A stretch of 64,000 nucleotides of DNA from JACCTU01 sp963809175. Its GTDB lineage: Bacteria > Actinomycetota > Thermoleophilia > Gaiellales > Gaiellaceae. The position numbers and the translations under genes are program-made. The first letter of the stretch is position 1, and each line of letters begins with the position of its first letter. The notes beneath the pieces are model-generated. The model saw only the letters and a list, made by a program, of their open reading frames with translations. It searched no databases and had not been told where the DNA came from. Below are positions 1 through 8,598 of the stretch, in pieces. The stretch is from NCBI GenBank assembly GCA_963809175.1, contig CAWEIK010000003.1:186001-250000 (forward strand), read 5' to 3'.

Positions 1-2166
1 GGCGGCGAGGACGTCCGCGCGCTCGGGGTCCCGAAGAACCGCATCGTGATCACGTGCAGCGCCGACTCGGCCGTGATCTGCCCGCCCGGCGCAAGCACGC
101 CGGTCCCCGGCGTGACCTACTACTACCTCTTCAAGTACCAGCCGGACAACGCCGAGCGGCCGATTCCCGAGATGAGGGGCGTCGACCTCAAGCTCTCGGG
201 CACGCGCAGCGACTTCGACACGACCTCCGGCGAGCCGATCGTGCTGATGCAGTTCACGAGCGACGGGACGGAGAAGTTCGGAGACATCACCCGCGAGCTC
301 GCGCAGCGCGGCAAGCGCGTCAGTCTCGGCGGACAGGACCAGTTCCAGCACTTCGCGATCGTGCTCGACGGCGAGATCCGCTCGTGGCCGTCGATCGACT
401 TCAACGAGAACCCGAACGGGATCTCCGGTTCGAACGGCGCGCAGATCACCGGCATGGCCGGCGTGAACGAGGCGAAGGACCTGGCGATCGTGCTCCAGAC
501 CGGTGCGCTGCCGATCAAGTTCGTGACGCTCGAGGAGACGCAGATCTCGGCGACGCTCGGCGAGGACTCCCTGCGGCAGGCCTGGCAGGCGGCGATCGCG
601 GGGCTCGTGCTCGTCGCGCTGTTCCTGCTCGTCTTCTACCGCTTCCTCGGCCTGATCGCCGTGCTCGGCCTCGGCATCTACGCGGCGCTGCTCTACGGCG
701 CGATCCTGCTCTTCGACGTGACGCTGACGCTGCCGGGCTTCGCGGGAATGATCCTGACGATCGGCGTCGCGGCCGACGCGAACATCGTCATCTTCGAGCG
801 CATCAAGGAGGAGTCGCGCGAGGGTAAATCCGTGCGCGCGGCGATCGCGTCCGGGTACGGCAAGGGACTCTCGACGATCATCGACGCGAACGTCGTCACA
901 GCGATCACCGCACTCGTGCTCTTCTCGCTCGCGACGGCGGGCGTCAAGGGCTTCGCGCTGATGCTGCTGATCGGTACGGCGATGTCGGTCGTGACCGCGG
1001 TCTTCGCGACGCGTGCGATGCTCGGGCTGCTCGCCGGCTTCCGCTGGTTCGACAGCGCCAAGTTCATGGGCGCGACCGGCGCCAAGGTCCCGAACTGGAT
1101 CCGCCACGACTACGTCGGCAAGCGGAAGATCTGGTTCGCGATCTCGGGCGCGATCATGGCGATCGCGATCGGGTCGCTCCTCTACCAGGGGCTCAACCTC
1201 GGGATCGACTTCGAGGGCGGCAGCGAGCTCACGATCCAGACCCCACAGCCGGTCGCCCTCGAGGACGTTCGCGCGCAGGCGGCCGAGGTCGGGCAGGGGG
1301 GCGCGACGATCCAGGGCGTCGGCGCCGAGATCGGCGACAACCAGTACCGCGAGTTTCAGATGCGCACGCCGGTGCTCGAGCCCGACGAGCAACAGCAATT
1401 GACGTCCTCGCTCAGGCAGGAGTTCGACGCGGCGACGAGCTTGAACACCGTCTCCGCGAGCTTCGGCAGCCAGATCGCGCGGAGCGCTCTGTGGGCAGTC
1501 GTGTTCTCGCTACTGCTCGTGGTCGGCTACATCTGGATCCGCTTCCAGTGGAAGTTCGCGGTCGCGACGATCGCCGCGCTCCTCCACGACGTCTTGATCG
1601 CGATCGGCGTCTACTCGCTCTTCGGGCTGGAGGTCTCGACGGCCACGGTGGCCGCGATCCTGACCGTGCTCGGCTACTCGATCTACGACTCGATCATCAT
1701 CCTCGACCGCGTGCGCGAGAACATCCCGCTGATGCGCCGCGCATCGTTCCGGGAGATCGGCAACGTGTCGCTGTGGGAGACGATCCGCCGTTCGCTGGCG
1801 ACGACGTTCATCACGCTGCTGCCGATCGCCGCGCTGTACTTCTTCGGCGGCGACACGCTCAAGGACTTCGCGTTCGCACTCCTCGTCGGGATCGGCTCCG
1901 GTGCGTACTCGTCGATCTTCCTCGCGGTGCCGCTGCTCTCGTGGCTGAAGGAGCGTGAGCCGGAGTACGCGAAGCGGATGGCCGCCGACGTGCCCGAAGA
2001 CGACCTCGCCGTCGCCGAAGCGGCGATGCAGGCGGCCGCCGACGAGCCCGTCCCCGACATCCCGCTGCTCTCACCGACAGACGACGGCGACGGCAACGGG
2101 GACGCAGCCAAGCGCGAACGCCGGCGTCAACGTCGCAAGGCGCGACCCCATGGCCGAGCCCGTTAA
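1..2166 (+). CDS. secDF: SecD-SecF fusion protein, 5' end outside window
   Basis: The frame is open from base 1, so the N-terminus is missing; 721 residues are visible. The first half is the C-terminal part of SecD: the extracytoplasmic head, then a six-span membrane block starting near residue 190 that contains GVAADANIVIFERIKEE. SecF follows without a stop from about residue 370 (NLGIDFEGGSEL, then a second membrane block with GYSIYDSIIILDRV). The protein uses the proton gradient to pull exported chains out of SecYEG. The Y in GYSIYD is the usual actinobacterial SecF form, against N in proteobacteria. A charged tail ends the protein. Fusion of the two subunits is seen directly. Confidence 0.96.
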   Translation, partial: GGEDVRALGVPKNRIVITCSADSAVICPPGASTPVPGVTYYYLFKYQPDNAERPIPEMRGVDLKLSGTRSDFDTTSGEPIVLMQFTSDGTEKFGDITRELAQRGKRVSLGGQDQFQHFAIVLDGEIRSWPSIDFNENPNGISGSNGAQITGMAGVNEAKDLAIVLQTGALPIKFVTLEETQISATLGEDSLRQAWQAAIAGLVLVALFLLVFYRFLGLIAVLGLGIYAALLYGAILLFDVTLTLPGFAGMILTIGVAADANIVIFERIKEESREGKSVRAAIASGYGKGLSTIIDANVVTAITALVLFSLATAGVKGFALMLLIGTAMSVVTAVFATRAMLGLLAGFRWFDSAKFMGATGAKVPNWIRHDYVGKRKIWFAISGAIMAIAIGSLLYQGLNLGIDFEGGSELTIQTPQPVALEDVRAQAAEVGQGGATIQGVGAEIGDNQYREFQMRTPVLEPDEQQQLTSSLRQEFDAATSLNTVSASFGSQIARSALWAVVFSLLLVVGYIWIRFQWKFAVATIAALLHDVLIAIGVYSLFGLEVSTATVAAILTVLGYSIYDSIIILDRVRENIPLMRRASFREIGNVSLWETIRRSLATTFITLLPIAALYFFGGDTLKDFAFALLVGIGSGAYSSIFLAVPLLSWLKEREPEYAKRMAADVPEDDLAVAEAAMQAAADEPVPDIPLLSPTDDGDGNGDAAKRERRRQRRKARPHGRAR

Positions 2167-2422
2167 CGCCGCCCGGAACGTCGTCGAGGCCCTCGTCGGC
2201 TGGGCGCGCGACGAGAGCGGCCGCGTGAGCGAGCGCGCCTCGGACAACATGAGCGCGCTCCTACGCGAGCTCGGTTTCGTCACCCAGAGCGAGCACGAAG
2301 ACCTGGAGCTGCGCGTCGCCCAGCTCGAGCACCGGATCCGCCTGATGGAGTCCGCGCCGCCTCCTGTCACACTTCCGGTGGATGGCGCAGACGACGTCCC
2401 GGAACCTCGGCCGCCTCTCTGA
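2150..2422 (+). CDS. Small coiled-coil protein, UbiK/BMFP-like
   Basis: A 90-residue protein whose ATG lies inside the 3' end of secDF and whose stop overlaps the start of the UbiB gene by 41 bases, so it sits in one translational unit with both. Residues 1-45 form an amphipathic helix (NVVEALVGWARDESGR). Residues 46-70 read LGFVTQSEHEDLELRVAQLE, a short coiled coil with the LxxVTxxExxxxxxxVxxLE pattern of UbiK (YqiC, BMFP family), the accessory factor of ubiquinone synthesis. Length also fits UbiK (about 95 residues). UbiK identity is inferred from pattern and from the UbiB neighbour. A phasin-like protein is the alternative. Confidence 0.6.
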   Translation: MAEPVNAARNVVEALVGWARDESGRVSERASDNMSALLRELGFVTQSEHEDLELRVAQLEHRIRLMESAPPPVTLPVDGADDVPEPRPPL

Positions 2423-4040
2423 GATCGCACAGGTCGCGGTCCGGCACGGCTTCGGCTACTTCTTCGAGCGCCACAAGCTGACCGACCTGCTCCCCTGGGG
2501 GGAGCGCCCGCCACCGGAACCCGAGGATCGCTCGGCGCGCGGCGTCCGCCTCCGCGAGCTGCTCGACGAGCTCGGGCCGACGTTCGTCAAGTTCGGGCAG
2601 CTCCTCTCGACCCGTCCCGACGTCGTTCCGCCCGACATCATCGCCGAGCTCCGGGGTCTCCAGGACGACGTGCGGCCCGTGCCGTTCTCCGCGGTGCGCG
2701 AGGTGATCGAGAGCGAGCTCGGGCTCGAGCTCGAGAAGCTCTTCGTCGAGTTCGAGCGGCAGCCGATCGCGGCGGCGTCGATCGGCCAGGTGCACAGTGC
2801 GGTGCTCCCGAACGGCGACCGGGTCGCGGTCAAGGTGCAGCGGCCTCACGCGCCGCGCCAGATCGAGGCCGACCTCGCGCTCCTCTACCAGGCGGCGCGG
2901 GTGATCAGGGAGCGCGTGCGCGCACTCGACTTCATCGACGCGCGCGAGCTCGTCGACGAGTTCGCCCAGCAGATCCGCGGGGAGCTCGACTACACGCGGG
3001 AGGGTCGGAACGCGGAGAAGTTCCGGCGGAACTTCCGCAACGACGAGCGCGTCCGCGTGCCGAAGGTCTACTGGAGCTACTCGCGGCACCGCGTCCTGAC
3101 GCTCGAGTTCATCGACGGCGTGCAGCTCGTCGACCTGCCGCTCGAGACGCCGCTCGAGCGCCGCCGACAGGTCGCGCACACGATGACCGACGCGTGGATG
3201 GCGATGATCTTCCGCCACGGCTTCTTCCACGGCGATCCGCATCCCGCGAACGTCCTCGTGCTTCCCGACGGGACGATCGGTCTCGTCGACTTCGGCGCCG
3301 TCGGCCGCCTCACCGACGAGGACATGACGAAGCTGACGCGGCTGTTCATCGACGTGGCGCAGGAGCGAGTCGACAACCTGCCGAAACGTCTCGGAGACCT
3401 CGGCGTGCGCTACCCGCTCGATCGCGAGGACGACTTCCGCGCCCGGCTCAACGACCTCTACTACCGCTACTACGGCGCGAGCCTCGCGGAGATCGATCCG
3501 CTCGTCGTGATCCGCGAGACGTTCGACCTCATCTACTCGATGAACCTGCACCTGCCGTCGCGCTATCTGCTGCTCGACCGCTCGATCGCGATGCTCGCCT
3601 CGGTCGGCGTCGAGCTCTACCCGGACTTCAACGTCTTCGAGGTCGCAAGGCCCTACGCGCGCGCGATGCTCGTCGAGCGGTTCACGCCGGACCGGATCGC
3701 GAGCCGCGCGCGCCGCGAGGGGTTACGCATGGGTGAGATGGCGCTCGACCTCCCGTACCAGCTGCACGACGTCCTGGAGGAGCTGCGGGACGGCCAGATG
3801 GAGGTCGGCTTCGTGCACAAGGGGCTCGACGAGTTCATGCACCGGATCGACGTCGTCTTCAACCGGCTGGTGATCGCGCTCGTCGTGACCGGCGGGCTGA
3901 TCGGCTCGAGCCTGATCGGGATCTTCGCCGAGGGGCCGCAGATCCTCGGGCTGAACGTCCTCTCAGTGGTCGGGTTCGTGCTCTCGGCGGTGCTCGGCGG
4001 CTGGCTCTTCTGGGGCGTGATCAGAAGCGGGCGGCTCTAG
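2382..4040 (+). CDS. ubiB: UbiB/ABC1 (AarF) family atypical kinase
   Basis: 552 residues. It has the diagnostic motifs of the ABC1/UbiB protein-kinase-like fold: KFGQLLSTRPDVVP (KxGQ motif, near residue 70), AAASIGQVH followed by VAVKVQRP (modified Ala-rich loop and catalytic Lys), ExD-type LDYTREGRNAEKF, and HGDPHPANVLV with LVDFGAVG (catalytic and metal-binding loops). Two C-terminal membrane spans (about residues 495-550) anchor it. UbiB proteins are ATPases needed for isoprenoid quinone synthesis or lipid handling. In an actinobacterium the quinone would be menaquinone, so the exact substrate is open. The start overlaps the UbiK-like gene. Confidence 0.93.
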   Translation: MAQTTSRNLGRLSEIAQVAVRHGFGYFFERHKLTDLLPWGERPPPEPEDRSARGVRLRELLDELGPTFVKFGQLLSTRPDVVPPDIIAELRGLQDDVRPVPFSAVREVIESELGLELEKLFVEFERQPIAAASIGQVHSAVLPNGDRVAVKVQRPHAPRQIEADLALLYQAARVIRERVRALDFIDARELVDEFAQQIRGELDYTREGRNAEKFRRNFRNDERVRVPKVYWSYSRHRVLTLEFIDGVQLVDLPLETPLERRRQVAHTMTDAWMAMIFRHGFFHGDPHPANVLVLPDGTIGLVDFGAVGRLTDEDMTKLTRLFIDVAQERVDNLPKRLGDLGVRYPLDREDDFRARLNDLYYRYYGASLAEIDPLVVIRETFDLIYSMNLHLPSRYLLLDRSIAMLASVGVELYPDFNVFEVARPYARAMLVERFTPDRIASRARREGLRMGEMALDLPYQLHDVLEELRDGQMEVGFVHKGLDEFMHRIDVVFNRLVIALVVTGGLIGSSLIGIFAEGPQILGLNVLSVVGFVLSAVLGGWLFWGVIRSGRL

Positions 4041-4882
4041 CCAGCGCAGCAGCTCGGCGTTCACGCGCTCCGGGGCTTCGTTCTGCACGTAGTGGCCCGC
4101 CTCCTCGATCCGGACGACCTCGACGTTCGTCGCGTGCGGGCGCAGCCGCTCGGGATCGGCGAATCCCGGCGCGAGGAAGCGGTCGCGCATGCCCCAGAGG
4201 ACGAGGGTCGGCGCCTGGATCGGCCCGCCGAGTCCGGCGCCGCGCCGTAGGAGCGCGTTCCTGAACGCCGTCCGGTAGTAGGCGAGCGGGCCTTTGAGCT
4301 TGCGCGGCTCGTCGAACGCGGCCCGGTAGTGCTCGAGCTCCTCGTCGGGCCACGCGGACTCGCACGTGCGAGCCGCCGCGGAGCGCGCGCACGATGTTGG
4401 CCGCGCGATCCTTCGAGAGCTGCCGCTCGGGGTACCACGGGATCTGGAACTGGAAGATGTAGCGCGAGCGCTTGCGCTGCTCGCCGCTCGCGAGCATCTC
4501 CTCGCGCAGGAGCCTCGGGTGCGGTGCGTTCATGACGACGAGCCGCTCGACGCGGTTCGGATGCAGGTGTGCCGCCGCCCACGCGGTGACGCCGCCCCAG
4601 TCGTGCCCGACCACGGTCGCGCGCTCGCGGCCGAGCGCCTCGATCAGCCCGGCGGCGTCGTTGCGCGAGCGTGCGCAGGTCGTACGGGCCGCGCGCTTCG
4701 GTGCCGTCGTAGCCGCGCATGTTCGGCGCGACCGCGCGGTAGCCGGCCTGCGCGAGCGCGGGGAGCTGGTGGCGCCACGAGCGCGCGAGCTCGGGGAAGC
4801 CGTGCAGGAGCAGGACGAGTGGACCGTCCTCGGGACCTTCGGCGATCGCCTCGAAGCGGATCCCGTTGGCGTGCAGGATCAC
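3963..4882 (-). CDS. Alpha/beta hydrolase, epoxide hydrolase-like, two apparent frameshifts
   Basis: Read through two single-base insertions (near 4663 and 4359 on the + strand), the protein is about 305 residues and shows the complete fold: LLLHGFPE oxyanion region, VGHDWGG nucleophile elbow with Asp as in epoxide hydrolases and dehalogenases, acid Asp in LWGMRDRF, and His in GHYVQNEAPE. The total span is a multiple of three plus two, as two insertions predict. GTG start at 4882 overlaps the Kelch gene stop (GTGA). The 3' end runs antisense into the ubiB 3' end. Substrate unknown. The breaks are probably sequence errors because both halves are intact; real inactivation cannot be excluded. 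Confidence 0.8.
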
Positions 4883-5835
4883 GGGAGCGTGATGTGCTCG
4901 ACGGCGCCGCTGGTCGTGAGCCCGGGCTGCGGGCCGCCTGCGATCGCGTAGACCGTCCGTCCCGTCGCGACGACGCCGAGGCCATGGCGTGGGGTGGGGA
5001 GGTCGGGGAGCCTGCGCCAGCGCCTGGTCTTCGTGTCGAAGGCGAACACGCTCGCGATCGTCCCACCAGGCGCCTCGCCGCCGATCGACACGATCGTCCG
5101 GCCGACCGCCGTCGCGCCGGTTCCGCCGCGGGCAACCGGCACCGGCGGCAGGCGTGCCCAGGCTCGCGCGCCCGGCTTCCAGCTCTCGAGCGTGCGGAGG
5201 TTCGTGTCGAGCCCCGCGGTGCGGCCCGCGAGCGCGTAGACGCGCCCACCCGTCGCGGTGACGGCGAGGTGCTCGCGCGGGGTCGGTCCCGGGATCTGCC
5301 GCCAGCGGTTGCGCCTGAGGTCGAGCGCGTAGGAGGCTCGCGTGAGGCCGGCGGGCCCGATGCCGGCGACGACGTAGAGCGTGTCGCCGATCACCGCCGC
5401 GCCTCCGGCGGCGCGTCCCGCGGGCAAACGCGGGAGCTCGCGCCAGCGGCCGTTCTCGAGCACGAACGCGCGGTCACTCGGGGCGCTCCGCGCGACGTAG
5501 CCGCCGACGACGATGGCCTTGCCGCGCCACGTCGCGGCCATCGCGTGGTTGACGGCGACGGGGAGGTCCGGCAGGCGTCGCCAGCGTCGGGTCGCGGGCG
5601 CGTAGGCGTCGGCCTGTGCGGAGCTGTCTCCCCACGGGACGTAGCCGCCGACGACGACGAGCTCGTTGCCGCTGCGCGCGGCGGCGACCTCGGTGCGCGG
5701 CAGCGAAAGCGGCTCGCCTCGCTGCCAGACGGGTGTCGCCGCGTGCGCGACTGCCGGAACAACCACGGCCGCGAGGAGCGCCGTTCGCAGCGGACGACTG
5801 TCGATGAACCGTCGCACAATTGCGAGAAAGGACAT
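4879..5835 (-). CDS. Secreted Kelch-repeat beta-propeller protein
   Basis: 318 residues. An N-terminal hydrophobic stretch ending in VAHAA (about residues 17-33) looks like a signal peptide. The rest is about six Kelch repeats of 45-50 residues, each with a hydrophobic strand and Gly pair (VVVGGY, AIVVGGY, TLYVVAG, VYALAG, IVSIGG, VYAIAG) followed by W-R-x-LP blocks. This is a galactose-oxidase-type propeller, but no catalytic Cys/Tyr set is evident, so a binding role outside the membrane is more likely than catalysis. It heads a two-gene unit with the hydrolase. A -10-like TAACAT lies 20 bases upstream, back-to-back with the promoter of the response regulator. Confidence 0.85.
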   Translation of the reverse strand: MSFLAIVRRFIDSRPLRTALLAAVVVPAVAHAATPVWQRGEPLSLPRTEVAAARSGNELVVVGGYVPWGDSSAQADAYAPATRRWRRLPDLPVAVNHAMAATWRGKAIVVGGYVARSAPSDRAFVLENGRWRELPRLPAGRAAGGAAVIGDTLYVVAGIGPAGLTRASYALDLRRNRWRQIPGPTPREHLAVTATGGRVYALAGRTAGLDTNLRTLESWKPGARAWARLPPVPVARGGTGATAVGRTIVSIGGEAPGGTIASVFAFDTKTRRWRRLPDLPTPRHGLGVVATGRTVYAIAGGPQPGLTTSGAVEHITLP

Positions 5836-5855
5836 CTCGACCGCCTCGGAAGCCG

Positions 5856-5865
5856 ATGTTAGCTT
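5856..5865. promoter_or_regulatory. Back-to-back -10 elements, Kelch gene / response regulator
   Basis: TAGCTT on the + strand (5860-5865) ends 7 bases before the response regulator ATG. TAACAT on the - strand (5861-5856) faces the Kelch gene, and the two share the central TA. No clear -35 is seen. The + transcript would be leaderless. Confidence 0.45.
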
Positions 5866-5872
5866 CGCGCGA

Positions 5873-6574
5873 ATGTCCGCGGCCCTCCTTCTCGCCGAGT
5901 CGGAACACGCAACGCGCGGGTTCCTGGAACGTCAGCTCGCGCAGGACGGCTTTGAGGTCGTGGGCGCACGTGCGTGCGGCGAGGCGCTCGAGCTCGCCGA
6001 GCGTTCGCGGCCGGATCTCGTCCTCGTAGGCACCCCTCTCCCTGACGCCACAGGCCTCGAGCTCTGCAGGCGCCTGCGCGAGGGCGAGCCCGGCCGCTCC
6101 TGGAATCGCGACGTTCCGCTCATCCTCATGGGCCAACCCGACGCCGACGCAGTCGACCGGGTTCGAGCGTTCCACCGAGGTTGCGACGACTACGTGCCGA
6201 AGCCGTTCGTCTACGACGAGCTGCTCGCACGAATCCGTGCGGTCCTCCGACGCGCGGTTCGTCCACACGGCGACGTGCTGGAGGCCGGCGAGGTCGTCGT
6301 CGACAAGCGCACACGGCGCGTGAGCGTGCAAGGGCACCCCGTCACGCTCTCGGGCAAGGAGTTCGAGCTGCTCGCGAAGCTGGCCGAGGACCCGCAACGC
6401 GTCTTCCCGAAGCAGGAGCTCCTGCGAGACGTGTGGGGCTTTCGCTCCCCGAGCGCGCGCACGCGCACGCTCGACTCGCACGCGTCACGGCTACGTCGCA
6501 AGCTGGGCGCCGCGGGCGGCGGGCCGTACGTGCTGAACGCGTGGGGAGTCGGGTACCGGCTGCTGCAGAGCTAG
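5873..6574 (+). CDS. OmpR-type response regulator with degenerate receiver
   Basis: 233 residues: receiver domain (1-125) plus winged-helix DNA-binding domain (about 135-230, with LSGKEFELLAKLAEDPQRVF and RTLDSHASRLRRKLG). The receiver lacks the phosphorylation chemistry: the acceptor Asp position in LVLVGTPLPDATG is Gly53, and the acidic pair of the beta1 loop is Glu9/Ser10. Lys110 (VPKPF) is kept. It is therefore an atypical, probably phosphorylation-independent regulator. No histidine kinase is adjacent. The ATG at 5873 is chosen because TAGCTT ends 7 bases upstream (leaderless) and because upstream codons run into the Kelch promoter region. Confidence 0.88.
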   Translation: MSAALLLAESEHATRGFLERQLAQDGFEVVGARACGEALELAERSRPDLVLVGTPLPDATGLELCRRLREGEPGRSWNRDVPLILMGQPDADAVDRVRAFHRGCDDYVPKPFVYDELLARIRAVLRRAVRPHGDVLEAGEVVVDKRTRRVSVQGHPVTLSGKEFELLAKLAEDPQRVFPKQELLRDVWGFRSPSARTRTLDSHASRLRRKLGAAGGGPYVLNAWGVGYRLLQS

Positions 6575-6654
6575 CGGAGCGCGTCCACGGCGGCGTCGAC
6601 CTGTTCGACGAGTTGCTCGTCCTCGCCGCCGTAGGTGACGAGAACCATCGGCAG

Positions 6655-7224
6655 TCATCCCAGCAGCGTGAGCGACGCGCCTTCGAGTTGCAGGAGCCGT
6701 TCCTTGCGCTCGAGCCCGCCTCCGTAGCCGGTGAGGCTCCCGTTTGCGCCCACGACCCGGTGGCAGGGAAGGACGATCGGGATCGGGTTGCGGTTCATGA
6801 ACGTCCCGACTGCCCGCGCGGCCCGCGGATTCCCGGCGCGGGCGGCGAGCGCGCCGTAGGTCGTCACCTCGCCGTACGGGACGCGGGCGAGCTCGTCCAT
6901 CACGCGGAGCCGGAACGCGTCGAAGCGGACGTCGACCGGCACGTCGAACGCCGTGCGCGTCCCCTCGAAGTACTCGCTCAGCTCGCGCCGTGACTCGTCG
7001 ACCGCCTTCGGCGCCCGCAGCACCTTCGCGCCGAACAGTCGCGCGAGCGGGTCGAGATCGCGCTCGGGCTCGGCGTCGAACCCGATGCGGCACAGGCCAC
7101 GCTCGGTCACGGCGACGAGCAGCGCGCCGATCGGCGAGTCGACGAGGTCGTACGCAACGTCGAGCGAGCCTTCTGAGAACGCGCGCTCGCGGAAGCGGCG
7201 GTCGAGATCGTCGGAGACCTTCAC
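6655..7224 (-). CDS. ogt: O6-alkylguanine-DNA alkyltransferase
   Basis: 189 residues. The C-terminal domain carries the acceptor-cysteine motif PCHRVV (IVLPCHRVVGANG), the helix-turn-helix VPYGEVTTYG, and the GYGGGLERK loop after the active site. The N-terminal domain contains SPIGALLVAV. The protein repairs O6-alkylguanine by suicidal transfer to Cys. Its ATG overlaps the stop of the upstream sigma factor gene (ATGA at 7224-7221), so the two are translationally coupled. That suggests the sigma factor controls or senses alkylation stress. The 80 bases to the convergent response regulator gene hold nothing recognisable. Confidence 0.94.
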   Translation of the reverse strand: MKVSDDLDRRFRERAFSEGSLDVAYDLVDSPIGALLVAVTERGLCRIGFDAEPERDLDPLARLFGAKVLRAPKAVDESRRELSEYFEGTRTAFDVPVDVRFDAFRLRVMDELARVPYGEVTTYGALAARAGNPRAARAVGTFMNRNPIPIVLPCHRVVGANGSLTGYGGGLERKERLLQLEGASLTLLG

Positions 7225-7691
7225 AGCGTCACACCCTTTCGTCGGAGCCTTCGGACACCCGAGGACGTCGCCTGGCGCGCCGCCTCCTCGCTCGAGTCGA
7301 GCGCGAGTGCGATGTCCGAGTACTCGAGGTCGTAGCCGTACCGAAGCACGACGGCCGCGCGTTCCTTCGGCGGCAGCTCGTCGGCGAGGTGCTCGAGCTC
7401 GGCGTAGGCCGGCCTCGAATCCTCGACCACCGGCTCGTGCTCAGGCGACGTCGGGCGCCGCTTGCGAAAGTCGTCGACGGCCACCCGCGCGGCGATCGTG
7501 AACACCCACGCGCGCAGGTTTCCCGCGTGCGCGAGCGACTCGTAGCTCTTGAGCGCCCGAAGGAACGTCTCCTGGAAGGCATCCTCCGCGCGGTCGCGGC
7601 CAACGCGCCGCACGAGGAAGCCGAACACCCCGTCGCGGTGCTCGACGTAGAAGCGCTCGAACGGGGGGATCGTCGCCACGGCTTCCATCAT
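7221..7691 (-). CDS. ECF-type RNA polymerase sigma factor
   Basis: 156 residues with region 2 (about 15-75: FLVRRVGRDRAEDAFQETFL, then LRAWVFTIAARVAVDDFRKR) and region 4 (about 100-150: LPPKERAAVVLRYGYDLEYSDIA). Two ATG codons in tandem (7691 and 7688) are possible starts. No anti-sigma gene is adjacent; the partner in the operon is ogt, overlapped by 4 bases. The C-terminus (SGVRRLRRKG) is the typical end of region 4.2. The factor is divergent from the PfkB gene with only 45 bases between the starts, and I see no convincing promoter there. Confidence 0.9.
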   Translation of the reverse strand: MMEAVATIPPFERFYVEHRDGVFGFLVRRVGRDRAEDAFQETFLRALKSYESLAHAGNLRAWVFTIAARVAVDDFRKRRPTSPEHEPVVEDSRPAYAELEHLADELPPKERAAVVLRYGYDLEYSDIALALDSSEEAARQATSSGVRRLRRKGVTL

Positions 7692-7736
7692 CGTCTTGAA
7701 ACGGCCGGCCGCGCTCAAATGTGAGACTGCCGGTCG

Positions 7737-8549
7737 ATGAACGTCGCCGTGGTCGGCCACGTCGAGTGGATCCAGTTCGCCCGGGTCGAGCGAGTTCCCG
7801 AGCCCGGGGAGATCGTGGCGGCCTACGAGACCTGGGAGGAGGCCGGCGGCGGCGGCGCCGTCGCGGCGGTGCAGCTCGCGAAGCTCAACGGCGGGTGCAC
7901 CTTCTACACGCTGCTCGGGGACGACGAGCTCGGGCGTCGCGCCCACGCCGAGCTGGTCGCCCACGGCGTCCAGGTGGAGGCCGAGTTCGTCCCGCGGTCG
8001 ACGCGTCGCGGTTTCACCTTCGTCGACGACACCGGCGAGCGGACGATCACCGTGCTCGGTGACAAGCTCCACCCGAGCACGAGCCACCACCTTCCCTGGC
8101 TGGAGCTGGGGCGTGCCGACGGCGTGTACTTCACCGCGGGCGACGTCAGCGCGCTCGAGGCGGCGAGGCGGGCGCGCGTCGTCGTTGCCACCTCGCGGGA
8201 GCTTGCGACGCTGCGCCGGGCGGGGGTCGAGCTCGATGCACTGGTCGGGAGCGGGGAGGACCTGGGCGAGCAGTACCACCCGGGTGACCTCGACCCGCCC
8301 CCGAGGCTCGTGGTCTCGACCGCAGGCCCTCTGGGCGGCTGGACCCAGCCGGGCGGGCCGTTCCTGGCCGCCCGGCTCCCGGCGCCGGTCTCCGACGCCT
8401 ACGGGGCGGGCGACTCCTTCGCGGCGGGGCTGACGTACGCCCTGGCGAGCGGGCTGGACCGCGAGAACGCGCTCGATCTCGCCTCCCGCTGTGGGGCGGC
8501 CGCGATGACCGGCCGGGGCCCCTACGAGGGGCAGTTGACCTCGATGTAG
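7737..8549 (+). CDS. PfkB/ribokinase-family sugar kinase
   Basis: 270 residues. N-terminal VAVVGHVEWIQFARV and an AGGGGAVAAVQLAKL motif correspond to the first PfkB signature. The C-terminal DAYGAGDSFAAGLTYAL is the second signature with the catalytic Asp in GAGD. The family phosphorylates sugars, nucleosides or related alcohols with ATP. The substrate cannot be read from sequence. The gene stands alone between the sigma factor and mraZ and is closed by a hairpin. Confidence 0.88.
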   Translation: MNVAVVGHVEWIQFARVERVPEPGEIVAAYETWEEAGGGGAVAAVQLAKLNGGCTFYTLLGDDELGRRAHAELVAHGVQVEAEFVPRSTRRGFTFVDDTGERTITVLGDKLHPSTSHHLPWLELGRADGVYFTAGDVSALEAARRARVVVATSRELATLRRAGVELDALVGSGEDLGEQYHPGDLDPPPRLVVSTAGPLGGWTQPGGPFLAARLPAPVSDAYGAGDSFAAGLTYALASGLDRENALDLASRCGAAAMTGRGPYEGQLTSM

Positions 8550-8569
8550 CCCCTCACCCTTCAGAGGGG
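8550..8569 (+). terminator. Hairpin after PfkB gene
   Basis: CCCCTC (8550-8555) pairs with GAGGGG (8564-8569) around an 8-base loop, directly after the PfkB stop codon and just before the mraZ -35. There is no T-run, which is usual for high-GC actinobacterial terminators. Confidence 0.5.
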
Positions 8570-8598
8570 TTGCCAAGTGGGGGAGTGTGGTTTAGAGT
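8570..8598 (+). promoter_or_regulatory. Promoter of mraZ and the dcw cluster
   Basis: TTGCCA (8570-8575), 17-base spacer, TAGAGT (8593-8598). Transcription would start near 8605, leaving a leader of about 30 bases before the mraZ ATG, which has no evident Shine-Dalgarno sequence. The -10 lies inside the MraZ box array. Confidence 0.6.

Noticed and set aside
4366..5862. Long open frames antisense to real genes, for example opposite the Kelch gene
   Set aside because: Low-complexity Arg/Ala-rich products typical of reverse frames in high-GC genes.
6571..6648. 25-codon frame on the - strand after ogt
   Set aside because: Too short, no ribosome site, and no sign of conservation; better seen as spacer between convergent genes.
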